From positions 1,240,001-1,304,000 of the forward strand of contig NZ_JAUSZH010000001.1 in assembly GCF_030817355.1 (NCBI RefSeq): DNA of 64,000 bases, read 5' to 3'. The stretch comes from Streptomyces sp. V1I1 (GTDB lineage Bacteria; Actinomycetota; Actinomycetes; Streptomycetales; Streptomycetaceae). Shown here one piece after another: positions 47,025-58,640 of the stretch. A program made the position numbers and the translations under genes. Under the pieces are notes generated by a model. The model saw nothing but the letters and a program-made list of their open reading frames with translations. It made no database searches and was not told the DNA's origin. How positions within the stretch are numbered: the first letter of the stretch is position 1; each line of letters starts with the position of its first letter.

Positions 47025-47887
47025 GTCGGTGCCTCGTCCAGTCCGGTGTTCGCCAGCGCCTCCATGAGGCCGGCGTCGAGCATGGTGGACGCGGCGGTGT
47101 CGCTGGTGTCGCCGAAGCCCGCGTCGAACAGGGCCACGCTCACCGTGTACCGGCGGTCCACCAGGCAGGTGTGGAAGGTCCATTCATCGCCGGTGCCGCG
47201 CGACCCGTCCGGTCTCAGGACCTGCACCTTGCGCTCCTGCGGCCCGAAGCCGAACTCCGTGAAGCGGAACCGCATGCCCTGACCGATCGCCTTGCTGTAC
47301 GCCTCCTTCAGCGTCCACAGACGCACCAGCGCGCCGTTGCGCCGCTCGTCGGCGATCTGCGCGAGGGCCTCGCGCTCGTGCGGCGTACACACCTGGTTCT
47401 CGGTGCCGAGTCCGAGCATCGGCCGGTCCCTGAGTTCGGCGTCCACGCCGATCCAGCCGCGGCGGGTCAGTCCGACCAGAAGCAGTGTGTCGGTGTGGCT
47501 GAGGCTGATGTCGATCTGGTCGAGGCCGCGCAGATACGGGCGTCCGCCCGGCTTGTAGGCGAGCTCGACGGACTGCGGGGATGCCTCGATGATCGCGCAG
47601 GCGACATGTTTGAGCAGCAGCCTGGACGACACGAAGCGGGACCGGATCTGATAATGCGTCATGGCGGCGAAGCGCGTGTAGTCGCGGCCGAGCAGCGGGC
47701 GCAGTTCGGGCGCGTCCAGGTCGGCGGGCAGCCAGTCGTCGAGCTGCGCGTGGACGACCACGCTGCCGTACTCCCGTACCGCGTCACGGACCTGCTCCCA
47801 GGGGCCCTCGGGGCCGGTCACCCGCACGGGTCGGGCGAATCCCTGCTCCGTCGCGGGGTTCGTCACGGGTCCCGGAAAGATCACCAT
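47021..47887 (-). CDS. Sfp-type 4'-phosphopantetheinyl transferase
   Basis: A 288-residue PPTase of the Sfp class. GRPYLRGLDQIDISLSHTD, IGVDAELRDRP and LWTLKEAYSKAIGQG carry the Mg and CoA binding residues (Asp/Glu in VDAE, the WTLKEA Glu and Lys). It loads phosphopantetheine on carrier proteins; the region-B ACPs and PKS are the nearest substrates. Its first 104 bp overlap the 3' end of the acyltransferase gene, an unusually long same-strand overlap, though GGAGGG before ATG 47887 supports the start. Confidence 0.93.
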   Translation of the reverse strand: MVIFPGPVTNPATEQGFARPVRVTGPEGPWEQVRDAVREYGSVVVHAQLDDWLPADLDAPELRPLLGRDYTRFAAMTHYQIRSRFVSSRLLLKHVACAIIEASPQSVELAYKPGGRPYLRGLDQIDISLSHTDTLLLVGLTRRGWIGVDAELRDRPMLGLGTENQVCTPHEREALAQIADERRNGALVRLWTLKEAYSKAIGQGMRFRFTEFGFGPQERKVQVLRPDGSRGTGDEWTFHTCLVDRRYTVSVALFDAGFGDTSDTAASTMLDAGLMEALANTGLDEAPT

Positions 47888-48635
47888 GCCAGCCCTCCAG
47901 CCGCTTCACCACTCCGTCGAGTACGTCCGCCGCGGCAGCTCCGTCGAGCACTCTGTGGTCGAAAGTCAGCCCCAGGCGCATGACCGGCGCTGCCACGATC
48001 CGGCCGCCGCGCACCACGGCACGGTCGCTCACCCGCCCCGCGCAGAAGGTGAGTGCCGTGCCGCCGTAGGAGTGGAAGACATCGACAGCGCGGTGCCCGA
48101 GCGAGCTCACCGCGAAGGTCCCGAGCCGCTGGGCCCTGGTGCCCGGACTGCGTACTCCGAGCCGGAACGCCAACTGCCCGACGGGCGGCGGCAGCTGGTT
48201 GAGCAGCCGCACCGCCGCGGCGCCTGGCAGGTCGTGCGGGTCGCTCTCGCGGCACAGGTCCACCAAATCCTGGATCTCCGTATGGGTCGCCACGGCGATG
48301 CGCGGCAGCACGGCGGTGAGCACCACGCGCTCGCCGCCCTCGGTCCTGCGGTCCAGTGCGAGCTTGGCCGCCACATCCGGCAGTGGCGCGGTACGCGGCC
48401 ACAGCACGCCCCGCGCCATCGCGCGGGCCTCGGGGTGCCGGGCGACGACCCGCCCGGCGGCGTGCAGCAGATAGCTCACCACCGAGTACCGCCGGCCTGC
48501 CGCGCGTCCGGCGGCCCGGTGCTCCTCGACGCGGGTCATGTCGACGTCGGCGCCGAGGTGGACGGGGGCGGCGGCCCGCGCCCAGCTGAGGAAGTAGCGC
48601 GTATGGCGCCTGGCCCGGTCCCGGGACACGGTCAT
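47784..48635 (-). CDS. 2-oxoacid dehydrogenase E2-like acyltransferase, tetronate Agg4/AbyA4-like
   Basis: A 283-residue catalytic domain of the E2 (CAT/chloramphenicol acetyltransferase-like) fold with no lipoyl domain. His227 in LTFDHRVLDGAAAADVL is the catalytic base of the HxxxDG motif; PPPVGQLAFRLGV and SSLGHRAVDVF precede it. Stand-alone proteins of this size are the fourth conserved tetronate gene (Agg4, AbyA4), which acetylates the hydroxymethyl of the tetronate ring. The last 35 residues are polar and overlap the PPTase gene, so they may be dispensable. Overlaps the ACP gene by 4 bp. Confidence 0.82.
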   Translation of the reverse strand: MTVSRDRARRHTRYFLSWARAAAPVHLGADVDMTRVEEHRAAGRAAGRRYSVVSYLLHAAGRVVARHPEARAMARGVLWPRTAPLPDVAAKLALDRRTEGGERVVLTAVLPRIAVATHTEIQDLVDLCRESDPHDLPGAAAVRLLNQLPPPVGQLAFRLGVRSPGTRAQRLGTFAVSSLGHRAVDVFHSYGGTALTFCAGRVSDRAVVRGGRIVAAPVMRLGLTFDHRVLDGAAAADVLDGVVKRLEGWHGDLSGTRDEPRDGAGIRPTRAGDRPRGPLGAGP

Positions 48636-48859
48636 GTCGCCACCGCTACGGTCCAGATCTCGCTGATGCTGCGTGCCTGGAGCATTTCGGCGACCGGGAC
48701 CGGCCTGCCCAGCTCCGTTTCCAGCAGGGATACGAGGCGCAGCAGATGGACCGAGTCCCAGCAGGGCAGCTCGGTCAGCTCGCGTCCCGCGTCGTCCGGT
48801 TCCAGGTCGGTGCCCAGGTGTTCGTTGGCGAGTGAGATCAGATCGATGACGGTGTGCAT
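48632..48859 (-). CDS. Acyl carrier protein for glyceryl unit (tetronate Agg3/AbyA3-like)
   Basis: A 75-residue acidic ACP with Ser36 in PCWDSVHLLRL as phosphopantetheine site. It lies between the FkbH-like gene (22-bp overlap) and the E2-like acyltransferase (4-bp overlap), exactly where tetronate clusters place the carrier that receives D-glyceryl from 1,3-bisphosphoglycerate. Confidence 0.88.
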   Translation of the reverse strand: MHTVIDLISLANEHLGTDLEPDDAGRELTELPCWDSVHLLRLVSLLETELGRPVPVAEMLQARSISEIWTVAVAT

Positions 48860-50760
48860 GACTCCACCTCCTGTGCCCGGTCGTGCGCGAGGCGCAGCCG
48901 CAGCCGCACATGGGAAGGGACGGGCGGAAGTTGCTCCAGCGCGTGCCGGTAGCGGATCGCGCCACCGGTCCGAGATGCCGTCTCGAAGCCGTGGGCCGGG
49001 TAGAAGGCGTGCTGGGCCTCGTTGGCCGCGGCCTGCCGCCACAGCGCGTGCACGGCGGGCAGCGCGGCCTGCCGTGCGGCGTGCAGCAGTCCGGCCAGTA
49101 CGGCGTCCTCGATGCCGCGGCCCAGCACCCGGCAGCTGACGACCATGTTCTCCAGATGCAGTCCGGCGCCGTCCCTGCGGGCGAAGACCGCGCCGACCAC
49201 TCCGTCGTCGCCGAAGCGGTCGGCGGCGCGCACCGCGAGCACGAGCGCATCCGGGTCCTGGCCAAGGCGCTTGATCTGTGCGCCGGTCAGCCGCTCTCCG
49301 CTGAGATTGAAGCGGTTGGTGCGCAGGCTCAACTGGGCGATCCTGGCGGTCTCGTGGCTTTTCGCGGGGCCGACGTCGACCTCGATGCCGAGGCCGCGCA
49401 GGAAGCTCTCGTAGTCCTTCGCGCCGGCCCGCCGGCGGTCGCGCTGTTCGCGTTCCCGGTAGCGGGCGGCCCGGCCGCGGTCCTCGTCGGTGACGAAGGG
49501 GACGTCGAACCAGCCGTCGGCCAGCAGGTGTTCGCTGTGGAGGGCCGGTTCGGCGTCCAGCGGCAGGACGGCGGCCCCCGGCACTCCGGCCCGTGCGACC
49601 TCCCGCTCGAAGGGGCTGTCGTCGGCGAAGACGACGGCTGACGGCGAGATGCCCAGACCGGCCGCGATCTTGTGGATGCTCTCGGCCTTGGAGCCCCAGT
49701 CGGCGACGATGGTGACGAAGTCGTCGGTGCTCAACGGCCAGTCGGGGTGGGCGGCCAGGGCCCGGGCGACCGGTTCCGGGTCGTTCTTGCTGCATACGGC
49801 GAGCAGCACGCCCTGCGAGGCGAGCTGCTCGACCGTCCGCCGGAAGTCCGCGAACGCGCCCGCACGCAGCGAGTCGGCGGCGCGCACCCGCTCGGGCCCG
49901 TCCTCGGCGAGTATGCCGTCCCACAGGGTGCCGTCGAGGTCGAGGACCAGGCACTTCTTGGCGTCGCCGCGCTGCGCCCTGGCGAGGTGGGCGGCCTCGC
50001 GGGCGTACCCGGCCAGCAGCCCGGCGGTGCAGTGCGCATCGGCGTACGCGCCCAGACGCGGATCGTCGGCGCGCACCCCCGATGCGGTCAGCGGCTCCAG
50101 GTCGAGTACGGCCACGCCCGCCGCCGGGTCGGACATCCGCAGCAGGTCCGCGTTGAACTCCCGCCAGATGGCGCCCAGTTCTGCACGCTGTGCGAGTCCG
50201 GTCAGCTGGTGGGTGAAGCGCCGCAGCAGCGGCACGGTGTTCAGTACGAAGGTCGCCCCCTGGGGGGCGTGTGCGGCGTGGGTGGCGGCGAGTTCGGCCA
50301 GCAGCAGCCGCTGCCGTTCGGCTTCGAGGGCCACGCCGTAGGGCTGCCAGGGCGGCCGCACCCGGTCCCAGACGGTCAGCGGGTCCAGGACGCACAGGGT
50401 GAGGTCCGGCCGGTGCGCGTACACGGCGGATGCCGGGTCGGCGAGGTCCTGGACATAGCCGCCGCTGCCTGCCGCGTACGGGATCAGGAGCAGTCCGTGC
50501 CGGGCGAGCTGGGCGGTGAGCGCGGGCACGAGTCCGGCGGTGGTGGAGCGCCCGGTCACCGCGATGCGCACGGCCGGGGTCTCGGGGTGGGCGGTGAGCA
50601 CATCGGCAGGGCTCAGCCGGGCAAGCAGCCGTCCCGCGTGGTCGAGTGCGTCGTCGTCGAGCCGGGCGAGCAGCGCGGGAACTCGAGGGTACGCGTGGGC
50701 GAGCCGGCCCTCTTCGTGGAGGGCACGCAACTCCTGCTGTGCTTCGCCTCGCGCGCTCAT
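48838..50760 (-). CDS. FkbH-like glyceryl-S-ACP synthase
   Basis: A 640-residue protein. An N-terminal SGNH-like/unknown domain (about 1-260) precedes a HAD phosphatase-like domain with KKCLVLDLDGTLWDG (Asp274, Asp276) and later CSKNDPEPV, FADDSPFE. A C-terminal GNAT-like portion (SLRTNRFNLSGERLT onward) completes the normal FkbH layout. FkbH proteins dephosphorylate 1,3-bisphosphoglycerate and load the glyceryl group on ACP; in tetronates (AbyA2, RkE, Agg2) this gives the three-carbon unit of the ring. Overlaps the KASIII gene by 4 bp. Confidence 0.92.
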   Translation of the reverse strand: MSARGEAQQELRALHEEGRLAHAYPRVPALLARLDDDALDHAGRLLARLSPADVLTAHPETPAVRIAVTGRSTTAGLVPALTAQLARHGLLLIPYAAGSGGYVQDLADPASAVYAHRPDLTLCVLDPLTVWDRVRPPWQPYGVALEAERQRLLLAELAATHAAHAPQGATFVLNTVPLLRRFTHQLTGLAQRAELGAIWREFNADLLRMSDPAAGVAVLDLEPLTASGVRADDPRLGAYADAHCTAGLLAGYAREAAHLARAQRGDAKKCLVLDLDGTLWDGILAEDGPERVRAADSLRAGAFADFRRTVEQLASQGVLLAVCSKNDPEPVARALAAHPDWPLSTDDFVTIVADWGSKAESIHKIAAGLGISPSAVVFADDSPFEREVARAGVPGAAVLPLDAEPALHSEHLLADGWFDVPFVTDEDRGRAARYREREQRDRRRAGAKDYESFLRGLGIEVDVGPAKSHETARIAQLSLRTNRFNLSGERLTGAQIKRLGQDPDALVLAVRAADRFGDDGVVGAVFARRDGAGLHLENMVVSCRVLGRGIEDAVLAGLLHAARQAALPAVHALWRQAAANEAQHAFYPAHGFETASRTGGAIRYRHALEQLPPVPSHVRLRLRLAHDRAQEVESCTPSSI

Positions 50761-51805
50761 TCCGTCGCCTCCACTGCGAAGCCGGACTTGATCCATTTGC
50801 TGGACTCGATCGCGATGCCGAGGGCCCGCCCGCCTGCCCCCAGCCGCGGCAGAAGCCGCTCCAGCTGGAAGAAGACCAGCGCGTTTCCGTTGTTTCCGGT
50901 GTCCGCGACACAGGAGACCTCCTCCCACTCGAGGCCCTGCCGCAGACCCCTCGTGATGCGCTCGGTCATCCTGCCGCTGAGCTGTGGCGGAAGGACATGG
51001 CCGAGGGTCGCGGCGGGCCAGCCGAGGGTGTCGAGCAGGGTGTCGAGGACCTCCTGGGACATGACGGGGACCATGGTCTCGACGGCCTTGTAGTCCTCCG
51101 TCACGGCGGGCAGGTCCGTATGGCGGTCGGCCAGTCCGAACCATTCGACGCGCTGTCCCGGCGCGCGGCCGAGGCCGCTGAGCCAGTGCTCGGCCAGGGT
51201 CAATACGGCCCGGGCGGCACCCGGTTCGCGGCTGAGGGCGACAGCTCCCGCGCCGTCGCCGAAAAGGACGTAGTTGACGAGCTGGGAGGGCGGCAACTCC
51301 CGGAAGTCCTGGCGCAGATCGAGGTGTTTGCTGCATACGTCGCCGCCGATCACCAGGCCCACCGGCTTTCCGCCGCGCGGCCCGCACGCGAGCAGGGCCG
51401 AGGCGAGCGCCAGCGCCTGCACCGCGCCCGAACAGCCGGACTGGAGCTGGTAGACGGGCACTTGGTCGATGCCGAGCCGGTCGGCGACCAGCGCGGCCGT
51501 GGTCGGCATCAGGGCGTCCGGGGTCGCGGTGGCCAGCACGACGAAGGCCACATCGTCGGAATCCGCTCCGGCGTCGGCCAGCGCCCGGTCGGCGGCGTCG
51601 GTGCACAGGTCCTCCAGGGTCCATCGGACGGTGCCGCCGTCGAGGTCGCGTGCGAAGTGCCGGGTCCTGGTGCCGATGAACGTCTCCACCCACTCCGCGG
51701 CGATGCCGAGCCTCCGCGACAGCGCGGCGTTGTCGACCGGCTCGCCGGGCAGGGCGGTGCCGACCCCGGCCAGCTGGACGGGCCCCACGCGGCCCGCGGG
51801 CCAGG

Positions 51806-51809
<4 letters not shown>
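50757..51809 (-). CDS. KASIII-like tetronate-forming synthase
   Basis: A 350-residue FabH-like protein. The nucleophile Cys126 lies in LQSGCSGAVQALAL and the Asn element in ADTGNNGNAL. Where KASIII enzymes have PHQAN, this reads PPQLS, so the catalytic His is Pro275, meaning decarboxylative FabH chemistry is unlikely in the standard way. The first conserved tetronate gene (AbyA1, RkD, Agg1) is a KASIII-like protein that joins the beta-ketoacyl chain and glyceryl-ACP by C-C and C-O bonds. Context fits that role well. Overlaps the PKS gene by 4 bp. Confidence 0.85.
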
Positions 51810-54711
<2,902 letters not shown>

Positions 54712-54715
<4 letters not shown>

Positions 54716-55041
54716 ACCTCCCGGTGCTCGCCGCCGGCCTTGGTGAACTCTTCGGCGAGGTGGTGGGCCAGATCGTCGGCCGTGGGGTGGTCCCAGGCGA
54801 CGGTCGGTTCGAGGAACAGCCCGAACTCCTCCTCGATGTCTCCGTAGAGGCTGAGCGCCGCCACCGAGTCCAGGCCGTACTCCGCGAAGGGGGTGTGCGC
54901 ACCGATCTCGTCGGCGGGGCGCTGGAGATACTCGCTGAGCCGGGTGATCAGCCAGTGCCTGAAGTCGCGTTCGTCGAACTCGGCCACAGGCTTGGCCGAC
55001 CAGGGGCCCAGGGCGTCTGGCCCGGTGGGATGCGGCACCAT
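54712..55041 (-). CDS. Acyl carrier protein (fatty acyl starter)
   Basis: A 109-residue carrier protein with Ser59 in EYGLDSVAALSLYGDIEEEFG. The N-terminal 25 residues are extra relative to a minimal ACP, with FRHWLITRLSEYLQ as the first helix. Position between the acyl-CoA dehydrogenase-like genes and the PKS suggests it carries the FAAL-activated fatty acid for desaturation and hand-over to the KS. Confidence 0.9.
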
Positions 55042-55071
55042 CTGATGCTCCTCAGCAACGTGTCTCTGCGG

Positions 55072-56814
55072 TCAGCCGACGATCGGGGTGTCGTACAGGT
55101 CGTAACTGCGGCCTTCGTGATAGCGGTTGAGAACCTCGTCGAGCAGTTGGTCCTCCCAGCCGTCCGGGAGCTTCGGCAGCGGGTGGCCGAGCCGCTTCAC
55201 CAGGCGGGTGAGCGCGGCGGCGAGCCAGGCGGGCGAGGCGAGGAACGGGTCGTCCTGCGGCTCCTGGTGCCGCCAGACGCCCAGGCATGCGGCGCCCGCC
55301 AGCAGCAGCGTGTAGCGGTCGGCGATGGCGTACGCCTTGGGGCTGGCCAGCACCGTGCGGTCCTTGGGCGACATGTCCCGGCACTCGCTCTGCAGGCTGC
55401 GCAGCTCGTCCTCAAGAGCGGCGGCCAGCGCGGTGAGGGCGTCGGCGTATTCGCCGGCCCGGGAGCCCGCGGCGCCCGCGATGGCCTCGGCGGCACCGTC
55501 CAGCGATGCGATCAGCGCGTCGCTGCCGGCCACCAGCACCAGCCGGGCGGGGTCGAGCGGCGGAAGCCCGTCGCGAACCCGGAACAGGCCTTCGGGCGCG
55601 GGCTTTCCGGAGAACCAGGCGGTGCGGGCGAGGCGCGGCAGCTGCGGGATGATCGTGGCCTGACAGGCCGCGGTGCCCGCGTGGCCGAGGCTGATCATGG
55701 GCAGATCGCGGACGTGCTTCTGGAAGGCTCCGTAGGCCCCGTCGCGTACATAGAAGTTGGCGCCGAGCACGATGGACAGGTCGTAGGCGGTCTCGGTGAG
55801 CAGCTTGGGCAGCAGGTATTTCACGGCTGCCGCGTACACGCTGGTGGCCTCCGGGACCAGGTGCACGGCCCGGGTGGCGGTCAGCGCCAGGCAGTCGCTG
55901 ATCAGCAGATCGCTGAAGGCTCCGACGACGGTGGCGCGGGCGTGCGGGATCTCCAGCACGGAGCGGTGGTAGAGCTTGCGGTCCAGGGCGAAGGAGACCG
56001 CCGTGCGCAGCGCGGTGTCTCCGCCGCCGAGGATCATGGAGGGCAGCACGCTGCGGGTGATCTGGAAGGAGCGCAGGGCCAGTTCGACGCCGTCGCCGAG
56101 CTTGCCGACGAGCGCGTCGGCGGGCAGCGGGCAGTCGGTGAACCGCACGCCCGCGTTCCGGCAGCCGCGTACGCCGACGGTCTCGTACCGCGGCAGATAG
56201 CTGTAGCGGTCGGCGGGCACAGCGGCCTTGTCGACCAGGAGCACGGAGTGGCTGCGGCTGCCGACGGTGTCCTCGGTGCGGCTGAACAGCACGAGCGCCT
56301 CGGCCCGTTCGACGTTGTTGATGACGTGCTTCTCGCCGGACATCACAAAGCCGTCGGCGGTCGGGGTGGCCCGGAATTCATTGCGTACGAAGTCGTTGCC
56401 GTGGGCGAGTTCGTGGTACGCGATGGCCAGCCGACCGCCGGCCAGGAGCAGATCGGCGACCCGCCGCTGCTGTTCGGGGGTGCCGGCCGCCCAGATCGCG
56501 ATCGCCGCGAGAAAGGTGGTGGCTCCGTAGCCGAGTCCCAGGCTGGCGTCCCGGCGGAAGACGCCGCGCAGCACCCGGCCGAGGGTGTCGATGCGGTCCA
56601 GGCGTCCGCCGAGCTCGGTCGGTACGAACTCCGCGTTGAGCCGGAAGTCGGCCAGGGCCTGTTCGGCTTCGGCGAGCAGCTCGCCGCGTTCGTCGGCGGC
56701 GAGCAGGGCGTCCAGACCGAGCGGGTTGTCGGCGTCCCCGGGGTCGCCGAGTCGCCTCTCCAGGTCGGCGACGCGCTGCTGGATGAGGACTTCTTCCGGG
56801 CTCGGGGTCAGCAT
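55072..56814 (-). CDS. Acyl-CoA dehydrogenase-like protein, divergent active site
   Basis: A 580-residue ACAD-family protein, longer than typical 380-residue ACADs because of a C-terminal extension of about 180 residues. Flavin/substrate segments are visible: AYHELAHGNDFVRNEF, SGEKHVINN and VRGCRNAGVRF. At the position of the catalytic Glu of medium-chain type enzymes (IYEGT) it reads SLGHAGT, so that base is missing. It may use another residue, act on ACP-bound acyl chains, or be a structural partner of the second ACAD. Overlaps the next ACAD gene by 7 bp. Confidence 0.88.
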   Translation of the reverse strand: MLTPSPEEVLIQQRVADLERRLGDPGDADNPLGLDALLAADERGELLAEAEQALADFRLNAEFVPTELGGRLDRIDTLGRVLRGVFRRDASLGLGYGATTFLAAIAIWAAGTPEQQRRVADLLLAGGRLAIAYHELAHGNDFVRNEFRATPTADGFVMSGEKHVINNVERAEALVLFSRTEDTVGSRSHSVLLVDKAAVPADRYSYLPRYETVGVRGCRNAGVRFTDCPLPADALVGKLGDGVELALRSFQITRSVLPSMILGGGDTALRTAVSFALDRKLYHRSVLEIPHARATVVGAFSDLLISDCLALTATRAVHLVPEATSVYAAAVKYLLPKLLTETAYDLSIVLGANFYVRDGAYGAFQKHVRDLPMISLGHAGTAACQATIIPQLPRLARTAWFSGKPAPEGLFRVRDGLPPLDPARLVLVAGSDALIASLDGAAEAIAGAAGSRAGEYADALTALAAALEDELRSLQSECRDMSPKDRTVLASPKAYAIADRYTLLLAGAACLGVWRHQEPQDDPFLASPAWLAAALTRLVKRLGHPLPKLPDGWEDQLLDEVLNRYHEGRSYDLYDTPIVG

Positions 56815-58640
56815 GGCGGTCCTTCTGCGATACGGCCGGGCAACAGGGAGAACAGCTCTCCCGCCTCGTACTGTTCGGTCAGCCGCGCCAGCAACCGCTC
56901 GAACAGCGACTCCAGTTCGCTGTCGTAGGCGGCGGGCGGCCGTGGCTGCGGTCCTGTGATGCCGGGGACCGCCTGCTCGAGACGGTCGACCAGCCGGGCC
57001 AGGACCGCTTCCAGCCACAGGCCCCCGCTCCAGTGCCCGGCGGTGCGCGTCTCCTGCGCGGGCCGCCGGTTGTGCCGCCATACGCCGAGGCAGCAGGCGG
57101 CCGCGAAGCAGACGCTGTAGCCGCGCGCCAGGTCGAAGCTCTCCACGGGGGCGCCGCCTGGCACGGGTCGCGCGGCCCGCATTCTGGTGTGCAGCTGGTC
57201 CGCGGCGACGGCGAGCGTGCGGGCGAGCGTGGCGGCGCGGGCGAGTTCCGGTTCCCGGGACGCCTGCGCCCCTAGCACCTCGGCGGTCTTCGGCAGCGAT
57301 CCGAGTACGGTGCTGCCGCGCCGCGCGAGCAGGCTGAGCTGTGCCGGGCGCGGGCCGGGCAGTCCGTGGCCATGGCTGAAGGTGGCGGCGAGGGTGGCCG
57401 GGGGGCTGTCGTGGACCGGGTGGAACCGGGCCAGGGTGCGGAACTGGGCGGTCAGCGCATACAGGTTGACCATGGTGTTGCCATCGAAGATGCCGACGAT
57501 GCGGTGGTCGCGCTCCAGCTTCTGGAAGCGGCCGTTGGCGTAGTAGTCGCTGAGGAAGGCGCGTGCGCCGAGCACGCCGCGCAGCCGGCCCAGGATGTCG
57601 TCGGCCACGGTCGGCACCAGGTACTTGGCGACCGCGGAGGTGACGCTGAGCTCGCCCGGCAGTGTGTGGATGGAGCGGGCGGCGACCGTGCTGAGCGCTT
57701 CCATCGCCAGCAGGTCGGCATAGGTCTCGGCGAGGGTTCTGCGGGCCGCCGGGAGGTCGAGCAGCTTGCGTCCGTACAGTTCGCGCTCGGCGGCGAACCG
57801 GTAGGCGACGCGCAGTCCGTGGTCGGCCGCGCCGAGCGAGAGCGCGGTGCACAGCGACCGGGTGATCTGCAGGGCTTTGAGGACCGTCTCGGGGCCTTCG
57901 CCCTCACGGCCGATCAGTCCGCGGGCGTCGACGGGCGCGCGGTCGAAGGCGATGCCGCTGATGTCCGCGCCGCGGATGCCGAGGGTGTGGACCTTCGGCA
58001 GGGTGCGGTAGGTGTCCTCGGGGAGTTCGTTCTTGTCCACGAGCAGCAGACTGAAGCCGCGCGGGCCTCCTTCGGCGGCGGTGCGGGCGAGGAGGCAGAC
58101 GAGACGGCCCCGGGTGGCGTTGTTGATCAGCCACTTCTCGCCGCTGATGACATAGCCGCCGTCGGTGCGCTCGGCGACGACCTCACCGGCCATCAGGTCG
58201 CTGCCGTGGGTGCGTTCGGTGAGTCCGAGCGACACCGGCTCGCCGGCACCCACGAGGGATGCCAGACGTTCGGCTCCGGCGAAGTCCTGGGCGACCCAGA
58301 CGCAGACCGCGCCGAGGAACGTCTTGCCGTGTCCGATGGCGGTGGTCAGATCGCGGCGGGCGATGGTGCGGACGATTTCGAGCAGCTGGGGGAAGTCGGT
58401 GAGCGCGCCGCCGTACTCCGCGGGGATGTAGTAGTGGTGGATGCCGAGGGCGCCGAGGAGTTCGCAGGCCGCTGCCGGGAACTCCTCGGCCGCGTCCTCG
58501 CTCGCAGCGCGTGCGTAGGACAGCGGGCCCGTGCCGTTGGGGTCGCCGAGGCGCTGGTCCAGCTGTTCCGCGAGCTGCCACCGCAGACCGGTGGGCTCCT
58601 CGGTGAGCGGGATGCCGGCGCGTTCGGTGGTCGCGGTCAT
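56808..58640 (-). CDS. Acyl-CoA dehydrogenase-like protein
   Basis: A 610-residue ACAD-family protein, paralogous in size and layout to its neighbour (shared CLGVWRH and related motifs in the C-terminal extension). SLGLTERTHGSDLMAGEV and SGEKWLINNATRG are the FAD/substrate segments; LGIRGADISGIAFD follows. The catalytic-base position reads IFDGNTMVNL, Asp for Glu. ACAD pairs beside FAAL/ACP in Streptomyces lipid pathways (such as the HxcO type) introduce double bonds into the acyl chain, which is the likely role. Overlaps the FAAL gene by 4 bp. Confidence 0.88.
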   Translation of the reverse strand: MTATTERAGIPLTEEPTGLRWQLAEQLDQRLGDPNGTGPLSYARAASEDAAEEFPAAACELLGALGIHHYYIPAEYGGALTDFPQLLEIVRTIARRDLTTAIGHGKTFLGAVCVWVAQDFAGAERLASLVGAGEPVSLGLTERTHGSDLMAGEVVAERTDGGYVISGEKWLINNATRGRLVCLLARTAAEGGPRGFSLLLVDKNELPEDTYRTLPKVHTLGIRGADISGIAFDRAPVDARGLIGREGEGPETVLKALQITRSLCTALSLGAADHGLRVAYRFAAERELYGRKLLDLPAARRTLAETYADLLAMEALSTVAARSIHTLPGELSVTSAVAKYLVPTVADDILGRLRGVLGARAFLSDYYANGRFQKLERDHRIVGIFDGNTMVNLYALTAQFRTLARFHPVHDSPPATLAATFSHGHGLPGPRPAQLSLLARRGSTVLGSLPKTAEVLGAQASREPELARAATLARTLAVAADQLHTRMRAARPVPGGAPVESFDLARGYSVCFAAACCLGVWRHNRRPAQETRTAGHWSGGLWLEAVLARLVDRLEQAVPGITGPQPRPPAAYDSELESLFERLLARLTEQYEAGELFSLLPGRIAEGPPC

